DNA of 13,758 nucleotides from assembly GCA_011800805.1 (NCBI GenBank), contig MPNW01001378.1:38887-52644 (forward strand), read 5' to 3'. How positions within the stretch are numbered: position 1 is the first letter of the stretch; the number at the start of each line of letters is the position of its first letter. Both the position numbers and the translations under genes were made by a program. Positions 8,312 to 13,758 of the stretch are shown in pieces. This stretch comes from Hirudo medicinalis (taxonomy: Eukaryota; Annelida; Clitellata; Hirudinida; Hirudinidae). The notes under the pieces were generated by a model, which did not search any database, had not been told where the DNA came from, and saw only the letters and a program-made list of their open reading frames with translations.

Positions 8312-8458
8312 TTGAAGTTCCCCAACCCAAACCAACAACCCATTCGTCCCAGCCTCAATACTACAAACGCGGCACTCGAAAAGCCACACAGACGCTATTT
8401 TTGATCGGCATCGTCAGCTTCTAAATGATAAAAACAACAAGATGATGCAAGTTCCCAG

Positions 8459-8464
8459 AATAAA
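8459..8464 (+). terminator. second candidate poly(A) signal AATAAA
   Basis: Hexamer in CCCAGAATAAAACTCG, 484 bp after the copy B stop. Confidence 0.35.
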
Positions 8465-8911
8465 ACTCGCTCGTCGAAGGATTAAATAATGAGAATCAAA
8501 AGCGAAAAATATTCCGTTCTATCAATAGAAAAATGTCGAAAAGTTCCCGGTAAGAATTTCGAATCAGGGTCAATTTAAAAGCACACCACGCCTGCTAAAG
8601 TGATCTTTCAGTCCCCTGGTTTGTGGCCTTGGGTCCATCCAAGTTAGGGAAGCTGAGAAAGGCAAAAATCCTCTCTGACTGATTTCCTGGGCCATTATTG
8701 CACTCATTCTAAGGCGAGATGTCCAAAATTCATGATTTTATGGGTCAATTTTAAATACTAAACATTTCAAAAGATGCAAATGTAAGTAATCAACACATGA
8801 TGACGATATTAGAACAAAATTTTGTATGCACGATTTCACGTCACAACGCATTACAACCCCGAAAACCATGCCGACTAGTCCAAGCAAAGCATCTCCAGGG
8901 GAGCTGGGGCC

Positions 8912-8933
8912 AGGGTTCGACGGCCCGAACCCT
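8912..8933. other. perfect 8-bp stem hairpin
   Basis: AGGGTTCG and CGAACCCT flank the 6-base loop ACGGCC. It stands out as GC-rich in an AT-rich region. Its place between convergent genes would allow it to lie in the 3' untranslated RNA of the minus-strand Borg-like gene. No RNA family was recognised. Confidence 0.55.
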
Positions 8934-8999
8934 ACCTAGATATCGATGTCGGATGTTTAAGTTAAGCAAAACAGGTTGAGTAGAGTGGATGGCTGAAGA

Positions 9000-9218
9000 A
9001 TGGCTAAAAAGTTCTCGCGACAAGAGGATGCCTTCGAGCACATGCATAGGCTATCAAAACGAAAAGATTTGACAAAACATCATGCTTCCTTTTCAATTAA
9101 AACTGCTCTCCAACTTAGAAATCACCTGAAACGGCCTTCGAGCAGTAGTCGGTCGACAAATGTCGACGAGTCATTCGTCCGGATGGGAATCGATCGTCTG
9201 CAACGAAGAAAACCCTGA
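9000..9218 (+). CDS. candidate 72-codon basic small protein
   Basis: ATG in a good initiation context (A at -3, G at +4) opens MAKKFSRQEDAFEHMHRLSK and closes with MGIDRLQRRKP. The product is strongly basic, rich in Lys, Arg, His and Ser, without a signal peptide or membrane segment. No family was recognised. It lies antisense to the expected 3' untranslated end of the Borg-like gene. It could be an independent single-exon gene or a chance open frame; this region is less AT-rich than its surroundings, which favours chance frames. Confidence 0.28.
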   Translation: MAKKFSRQEDAFEHMHRLSKRKDLTKHHASFSIKTALQLRNHLKRPSSSSRSTNVDESFVRMGIDRLQRRKP

Positions 9219-9397
9219 ACAAAAACACCAGCTAAACGACGAAAACACTTCTCCGTGCAAAACAGAGAAGAATGTGACGATGGTGAGCGGTTGTTATTAA
9301 AAACTCCACCGTGCATTAACGAATTACTTAGCAAGCGATAGAATTAGCTTCCGTTCGATCCCTGGTCGGCCGTCGCAACGTTCATCAGTCACTCCTC

Positions 9398-9798
9398 TCA
9401 CTGCCTCTGCTGCTCTTTCAACTTGTCGAAGAAAGGGGCGTTTACGTTGAGATTTCGGTCCCCTGTACCCGCAGGTCGGAAGGTCATCATGGGCCGCGCT
9501 CCTGCCGACCCGGCAGACTGTCTGAGCCTTCGGAGGGGATTGGTATCGACGGCAGAGGGGTCGTCCTCGTCCGTCGAGGCTATGGGCGCCTGCCTGCCCG
9601 GAATAATGGGTGCCCGAAGTTTTTGGTTCAGATTGGCTCTGTTGGACGAGGGGTTGAGTCTCGAGGAGGCAAAGTTTGTCATGGGGGTCGGCAGGGAGGA
9701 AGCCGGTCGATTTCCGTCCGGGTCGTCGGAAGATTCGACGGACCTTAGCGAGACGAGCCTGGAAGAGACGCTGCTACCTTCGATCAACTTTGGGGAAG
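9398..9798 (-). CDS. Borg-like gene, last exon
   Basis: Strong acceptor TTTTTCCTTTTGCAG, phase 1, then SPKLIEGSSVSSRLVSLRSV and so on to FFDKLKEQQRQ and TGA 9400-9398. It is Ser/Pro/Arg-rich and probably disordered. I recognise no domain in it. Confidence 0.72.
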
Positions 9799-11332
9799 CT
9801 GCAAAAGGAAAAACATCAGGCATCAGGCATCCCAAATTGGATCAGTCTGCAGTATTTCATGCTCGGCCAAAAACAAAAATTAAATATTTTACGTAGTGTC
9901 CAACGAGGGTCCAAAAATAGCGACTTAAACCAACATATTTGAGCGCTGGAAACACTGGGAGATTTTTTCTCGTCACCGGACGACCTCCGAAGACTGCTCG
10001 ACTTGCTCGAGGTCGGAGAGGTCATGCCCTGCTGGTTAACTTCCACCCTCAGGGGACTGCGTTCCTTTTGCTCGGACGATTTCTTGTCATCATCGATTCC
10101 GTTGTACTGGTCGGAGACTTCTTTGCTCGAGGAATACGATGAAGATTCAAACAGGCTTCCATCTTCTTCTTCTTCCTCTTCCTCTTCATAGTCGTCTTCC
10201 TCTTCTTCATTTCCATTGATGTTAGACTTGTTGTCAGTTGCAACAGAAGCACTGTCGGGAACTTCCGTCGCCCTAACGATCGGGGCTACGGACGGAGGGG
10301 GCTGGGTCGGCTTCTTCATGATGGGAGGGGGACCGGTTGATCCATTGGCAGTCGGTCTGGCAGAACATGTGGTCCTGCTGGACGATGAACTCGAAACGAT
10401 GCTCTCGGGTCTGATCTGAGGGGGCAAGGTGGTCGTCTGTCGCAGGGAAGTGTTGTTGTTGCTGTTGTGGCGCAGGATGTCCGACATCGACTGATCGGAG
10501 AAAGAAAAACCTCCGGCATTTATGCCGCTGTTCCTCAGCACCTCGGACTTCTGCTCGGGCTTTGCCGCCGACGGAGGCTTTTTGGTTTGTCCTCGGTTCA
10601 CCGAAAGTCCCAGGTTCTCGAACCCTGCCAAGAGGTCCTTCATCTCGTCGTCGTGGTCTGAAGTGGTGGCACTCAGCACTTTGAGCACCTCTTCCATCAG
10701 GGAGCTTCCAGAATCTGCTTCGCTCTGGAACGAAAAGGACGTGAGATCGATTTGCACGGCGACCTGCGCACGACGACGATGACGTCTCTACGACGATCTT
10801 TAAACGAGAAGTGCCCGAAGAGGAGGCGATAAAATCGTGCGGGCGATAAAATAAGAGTAAACAAATGTTTGACTACTCAGAAGCGTCGGCAAACTCGAGA
10901 GCATGGTTGAAGGTTCAGACGTGCACAACTCAATTCAAATTCTTAGTCATTGCTCTTCAAGAAATTTCAAAAGAGTGGCCGTGCACGTGCGATCAATTGC
11001 TCAGTGCGATGTTAGCATTTTAAGAGGGAATATTTGAGAATTTAAAAAGAAAAAAAAAGATTTAATATCATAAGTGAAATCAATTTTCAGGAGTTAGAAT
11101 TATTGAAAATAATTATGAAAAAACAAATCATTTATATTTCATTATAAATAATTGCATAATTATCACACTAAGGAAAGGACATTTCTAATAAAAAAAAAAT
11201 TATATAATAACAATAATAATAATAATAATAATAGTAATAATAATAATAATAATAACAACGGCAATAATAATAATAACAATAACGACAATAACAATAATAC
11301 TAATAACGACAATAATAATAATAATAATAACG

Positions 11333-11381
<49 letters not shown>

Positions 11382-11608
11382 CGGCAACGACAACGACGAT
11401 GACAACAACAACAACAACAATAATAATAGCCAAAAAATACCGAAATGCCTGGAAGCTTGAAGTCGTCCAGTTCGTCGCATGGAGCCGAGTAACCGCTCGT
11501 CAACGTGGAACTGGAAACCAAACGGATGGTGGTAAACGATTATAAATTAATAATTATAATTACAAATTGGTGCTACAAACAATAAATATAATAACATGAT
11601 ATATTACA

Positions 11609-11652
<44 letters not shown>

Positions 11653-12082
11653 TGATCAACATTGAGATGAAAAGTAATTGCACGAACAATCAATCACTTA
11701 TAATAATCAGCCTCGTCATGACATGACTCAGTTGAGAAAATTCTCAAAAAAGTTATTGGTCATCATCATCATCATCATCACCACCATCATCGTCGTCATC
11801 ACCGCCATCATCGTCATCATCACCACCACCACTGTCATCATCACCATCATCATCATCATAACTTATCATCTAACTTGCAAACACTAATAATGATTTTAAT
11901 AACAGCAGATAATTTCAAACGACAAATAATTGTTGACTACCTGGACAAACTGCACCCGGCGAACTTTGAACCTCCGTCCATCCTGCTGCCATTGACCGGC
12001 AGGGAGGTCAGGGAGGTCCTCAGGTCATCCTCGCTTCTTCCTGAATTGGTTGAAGTGCAACCATTATTTACAAATAAATGAC

Positions 12083-12153
<71 letters not shown>

Positions 12154-12340
12154 CTACTACTACAACAACAACAATACTAACCATGTGGTTGTCATAATAA
12201 AAACAGGTATGTCAGACTTGATGTAGGTCCGATATATTGCTTATATTGATATATTGATATCTGATATATTGGAAGATTTGGTCAATATTGGCAATTTTCG
12301 TTGACCAAGTGAAATTCATCATGGAATAACCAACAATAAC

Positions 12341-12378
<38 letters not shown>

Positions 12379-12630
12379 CAACAACAATAACAATAATAAC
12401 AATAAATAATTAACTAATCTTAATTACAAGATGATTCTTAACACGAACAACAAGACCGATGACTTACTCATGTTGGCGGTCTTGTTCGGCAGCTTGTCGT
12501 AGTTGTTGCCGATGAAGGACACGTCGCCGAAGCAGACGCCATCGTAGCCCACGTGGCCGAGGTGCCTGAGGTCGTTCTGTGGCATGCTGATCAGGTTCGG
12601 GGTGGCCTTGTAAGCGTTCCTGATCGACAT
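9398..12630 (-). CDS. Cdc42 effector protein, Borg (CDC42EP) family, five exons
   Basis: Minus-strand join 12630-12468, 12040-11941, 11510-11441, 10763-9956, 9798-9398: 1542 nt, 513 aa, all junction phases agree. Residues 14-28 (ISMPQNDLRHLGHVG) match the Cdc42-binding CRIB motif I-S-x-P-x(2,4)-F-x-H-x-x-H-V-G, with Leu for Phe. The Borg-typical FGDVSFIGNNYDKLP follows at 34-48. Residues 116-141 (IDLTSFSFQ...SLMEEVLKVL) resemble the family's BD3 septin-binding segment. In known Borgs, active Cdc42 controls septin and actin assembly through these parts. The rest is low complexity: a proline-rich stretch (about 258-275), a Glu/Asp tract (about 296-312) and Ser runs. Vertebrate members are mostly 150-390 aa, so this one is long. 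The start ATG has A at -3 and no in-frame upstream ATG before a stop. Confidence 0.82.
9956..10763 (-). CDS. Borg-like gene, exon 4: BD3-like segment and low-complexity region
   Basis: Acceptor GTGCGCAG, phase 0. It opens VAVQIDLTSFSFQ and SLMEEVLKVLSA (BD3-like), then KDLLAGFENLGL, followed by proline-, serine- and glutamate-rich sequence. The exon has a uniformly open 808 bp. The donor chosen is CCCA|GTGTTT (phase 1); ATAT|GTTGGT 22 bases later would also keep frame, so the end is uncertain. Confidence 0.8.
10160..10215 (-). repeat. in-frame GAA/GAG tract encoding an acidic run
   Basis: Coding microsatellite in exon 4 giving a Glu/Asp run with a single Tyr. It is likely to vary in length between individuals. 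Confidence 0.8.
10764..11440 (-). other. Borg-like gene intron 3
   Basis: 677 bp. The part next to exon 4 (10764-11040) is comparatively GC-balanced and could hide regulatory sequence or an alternative first exon. The remainder is AT-rich and ends in the AAT/AAC array. Confidence 0.6.
11206..11429. repeat. AAT/AAC trinucleotide array
   Basis: About 220 bp of AAT units with AAC, AGT, GAC and GGC variants, within intron 3 of the Borg-like gene. The plus-strand open frame of nearly pure Asn across it is a repeat artefact. Confidence 0.93.
11441..11510 (-). CDS. Borg-like gene, exon 3
   Basis: 70 bp. Acceptor GGTTTCCAG, encoding STLTSGYSAPCDELDDFKLP and GIS. The donor TTCG|GTATTT leaves phase 0, which fits the phase-0 acceptor of exon 4. 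A GC donor 9 bases earlier would leave phase 1 and break the frame, so it is disfavoured. Confidence 0.68.
11608..11650. repeat. (AAT)n microsatellite
   Basis: About 14 uninterrupted AAT units in intron 2 of the Borg-like gene. Confidence 0.93.
11760..11860. repeat. (CAT/CAC/CGT)n imperfect trinucleotide array
   Basis: About 100 bp of CAT units mixed with CAC and CGT/CGC, in intron 2 of the Borg-like gene. Confidence 0.92.
11941..12040 (-). CDS. Borg-like gene, exon 2
   Basis: 100 bp. Acceptor CAATTCAG and donor CCAG|GTAGTC, entering in phase 1 and leaving in phase 2. It encodes RSEDDLRTSLTSLPVNGS, then MDGGSKFAGCSLS, a polar linker. Its GC content stands out against the surrounding repeats. 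Confidence 0.72.
12082..12176. repeat. AAT then AAC compound microsatellite
   Basis: About 14 AAT units pass directly into AAC units, with a few ACT. It lies in intron 1 of the Borg-like gene. Confidence 0.92.
12331..12405. repeat. AAT/AAC compound microsatellite
   Basis: Second array in intron 1, again AAT leading into AAC. Together with the array at 12082-12176 it brackets a short unique stretch containing repeated GATATATT words (about 12229-12272). Confidence 0.92.
12468..12630 (-). CDS. Borg-like gene, coding exon 1: CRIB motif
   Basis: Starts MSIRNAYKATPN and contains the whole CRIB motif and the FGDVSFI block. It ends ATGA|GTAAGT, a consensus donor, phase 1. An acceptor-like CTCCGCTCAG at 12642-12651 upstream of the ATG suggests an untranslated 5' exon may be spliced on at 12641. 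Confidence 0.85.
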
Positions 12631-12698
12631 CCTGGCTGACTCTGAGCGGAGATGAAAAGAACTAGGCTCGTCAAGCACGGTTTCTACGACGATCAGTC

Positions 12699-12718
12699 GG
12701 CCTGATTTTTATTAGGCC
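12699..12718. other. inverted repeat GGCCTGA / TTAGGCC
   Basis: 7-bp arms with one mismatch around a 6-base T-rich loop, about 70 bp upstream of the Borg-like start codon. It could form a stem in the 5' leader if transcribed. Confidence 0.45.
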
Positions 12719-12787
12719 GTGTCCGCTAGCCGGTAATTATTATTAATGTTGTTGTTGTCGTTAATATTATTGCTCGCGATTAGCTGC

Positions 12788-12801
12788 GTTGCCATGGTGA
12801 C
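12788..12801. promoter_or_regulatory. X-box-like motif GTTGCC-AT-GGTGAC
   Basis: Matches RYYNYY-N2-RRNRAC, the RFX-factor consensus, 158 bp upstream of the Borg-like ATG. A near-identical 14-mer lies exactly 100 bp away. Confidence 0.4.
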
Positions 12802-12887
12802 GCTGCTCGAATGTAAACATTTATTGGCAAATATTCAATGATGATGATTGTTGTTACTGCCTACTGATTACATAATGCAATGCTGTC

Positions 12888-12901
12888 GTCGCCATGGTGA
12901 C
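12888..12901. promoter_or_regulatory. second X-box-like motif GTCGCC-AT-GGTGAC
   Basis: Differs from the site at 12788 by one base. The repetition with 13 of 14 bases identical makes chance less likely than for a single site. Confidence 0.4.
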
Positions 12902-12970
12902 AGTTTGAACTTTAGAAGCAATAATATTACCTAACTAATATTTATAATAAATATGATAATCAGTTTAATA

Positions 12971-12978
12971 TGACGTCA
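12971..12978. promoter_or_regulatory. perfect CRE palindrome TGACGTCA
   Basis: Full cAMP-response-element palindrome about 340 bp upstream of the Borg-like start codon, a known binding site for CREB/ATF bZIP factors. Confidence 0.4.
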
Positions 12979-13185
12979 GCTGGCTGAGGTAACATGTCCT
13001 TGAAGTACTGACTTTTATCTGATGACGACTCCAGCGTAAAGGAATTGCAGTAAGTCTACAGTTTTGTAACAGTGTGTCTTTGGGTGAGCAAGCAATCAGG
13101 TTTATTAATTAGTTAGTTAGTTAGTCAAACCGTAGATGAGTGGGTTGTCTCAACTAAGCAGTAATAACATCAAATGACAACACTG

Positions 13186-13255
13186 TCCAACAAATATTGC
13201 TCAACAAATACCGCTCAACAAATACTACTCAACAAATACTGTCCAATAAATACAC
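13186..13255. repeat. 14-bp minisatellite, five copies
   Basis: Unit TCAACAAATACTNC repeated five times with small changes (13 to 15 bp). Confidence 0.82.
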
Positions 13256-13330
13256 TTTCGCTTCATAATGATTTCAAAACTGAATCGCTTCAATAAAAGA
13301 CAAAGCAATCCTCAAACTTCGCCTATAAAC

Positions 13331-13469
13331 TCCGAAAGTCTTTTTAAAGATAGAATGTTTCAATCCACAGATCCGAAAGTCTTTTTAAAGACAGAATGTT
13401 TCAATAAACAAATCAGAAAATCTTTTTAAAGACAGAATGTCCCAATCCACAAATCCACAAATCCACAAA
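13331..13469. repeat. 41-bp minisatellite, three copies, with an 8-bp tail repeat
   Basis: Copies at 13331-13371, 13372-13412 and 13413-13453 share CTTTTTAAAGA and AGAATGT. The last one runs into TCCACAAA repeated three times (13446-13469). Confidence 0.85.
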
Positions 13470-13693
13470 TCCGTAATGAAAACGAGGAAAGATGCAAAGC
13501 ATGTTGAGATGTTCTCGTGGAGGATCCACAGAACATTCAAGTTCGTTCATCGAAGCTTTCAATCTCGAAAGACGAAATCTGAAGTTATCGACAGGAGTTG
13601 AGTGCTTCAAGATGCCAGGATGAGATGGTGAGGCTGGTGGGGAGGGTGGTCCAAAAGGATGTTGTGATGTGAAGTCAATTAAAGTAGCAGAGA
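13413..13693 (-). CDS. possible terminal exon of an unrecognised gene
   Basis: A minus-strand open frame follows a possible acceptor (CTGATAG, AG at 13695-13694) and stops at TGA 13415-13413. It includes SQHPFGPPSPPASPSHPGIL, then KHSTPVDNFRFRLSRLKASM and NELECSVDPPREHLNMLCIF, a composition that looks protein-like. The last residues (FVDLWICGLGHSVFKKIF) come from the minisatellite. I do not recognise the family. Earlier exons would lie beyond the window edge. It may be a chance frame. Confidence 0.27.
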
Positions 13694-13711
13694 CTATCAG
13701 CCGGTCGATCT

Positions 13712-13742
13712 TGATGATGATGACGATGATGATGATGATGAT
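13712..13742. repeat. (GAT)n microsatellite
   Basis: About ten GAT units, one changed to GAC, at the window's end. Confidence 0.9.
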
Positions 13743-13758
13743 TGTCATTATTATTTTT

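Larger units (their letters stand above)
7976..8799. other. 3' flank of copy B, between convergent genes
   Basis: No coding exon recognised. It should contain the copy B 3' untranslated region and poly(A) site. Composition is less AT-extreme than in the introns. Confidence 0.5.

Noticed and set aside
8797..8979. 60-codon plus-strand frame and a 68-codon minus frame over the 8912 hairpin
   Set aside because: Short frames without splice or start support; probably untranslated sequence between convergent genes.
9325..9365. tRNA-like A-box and B-box words (TTAGCAAGCGAT, GTTCGATCC)
   Set aside because: The boxes are too close together and no acceptor stem or anticodon arm can be drawn.
9423..9896. 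157-codon plus-strand frame opposite the last Borg exon
   Set aside because: Shadow of a GC-rich coding exon. The minus strand has a strong acceptor and an in-frame join to the rest of the gene.
10216..10782. Several plus-strand frames opposite Borg exon 4
   Set aside because: Antisense shadows of the 808-bp minus-strand exon.
11152..11460. Plus-strand open frame of nearly pure asparagine, with matching poly-Leu/Ile frames on minus
   Set aside because: It is produced by the AAT/AAC microsatellite and lies within an intron of the Borg-like gene. No codon constraint is visible.
1..13758. Search for CRISPR arrays, transposase genes and reverse transcriptase
   Set aside because: No regularly spaced palindromic repeats and no recognisable transposase or reverse transcriptase motif in the open frames examined.

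Overview
This window is animal nuclear DNA. It is AT-rich and has intron-split genes with GT-AG boundaries, microsatellite-filled introns, C-type-lectin-like exons and a Cdc42-effector (Borg-type) gene. No prokaryotic gene organisation, rRNA, tRNA or CRISPR array was recognised. The sequence does not fix the species. A lophotrochozoan, tunicate or other invertebrate genome would all fit. A single N at 1380 between two identical 75-bp copies marks an assembly join.

Layout. 1-2350 is AT-rich and gene-poor: a weak minus-strand terminal exon (483-609), the duplicated join (1305-1455) and a 21-bp minisatellite (1960-2066). 2358-4078 (minus) and 5250-7975 (plus) hold two divergent paralogous genes that share a 1.2-kb intergenic region. 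I rebuilt each as five exons joined by phase-1 introns: signal peptide plus first half of CTLD1, second half of CTLD1, first half of CTLD2, second half of CTLD2, and a hydrophobic C-terminal exon. Exons 2 and 4 have the same lengths in both copies (120 and 147 bp). The predicted products are small proteins with two C-type-lectin-like domains, probably held at the cell surface by a GPI anchor or a tail-less membrane segment.

9398-12630 (minus) is a five-exon gene, 1542 nt spliced, 513 aa. It carries an N-terminal CRIB motif followed by an FGDVSFI block and, after two introns, a BD3-like segment ending in SLMEEVLKVL. This is the signature of the CDC42EP/Borg family, which link Cdc42 to septins and actin. 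Its long serine-, proline- and glutamate-rich C-terminal half is unusual. The introns are packed with AAT/AAC/CAT repeats. Two X-box-like motifs exactly 100 bp apart and a perfect CRE lie upstream.

12,980-13,758 has minisatellites and an open minus-strand exon-like stretch of unknown identity that runs into one of them. All exon joins are predictions from reading splice sites, phase and homology between the copies; no transcript evidence was available.
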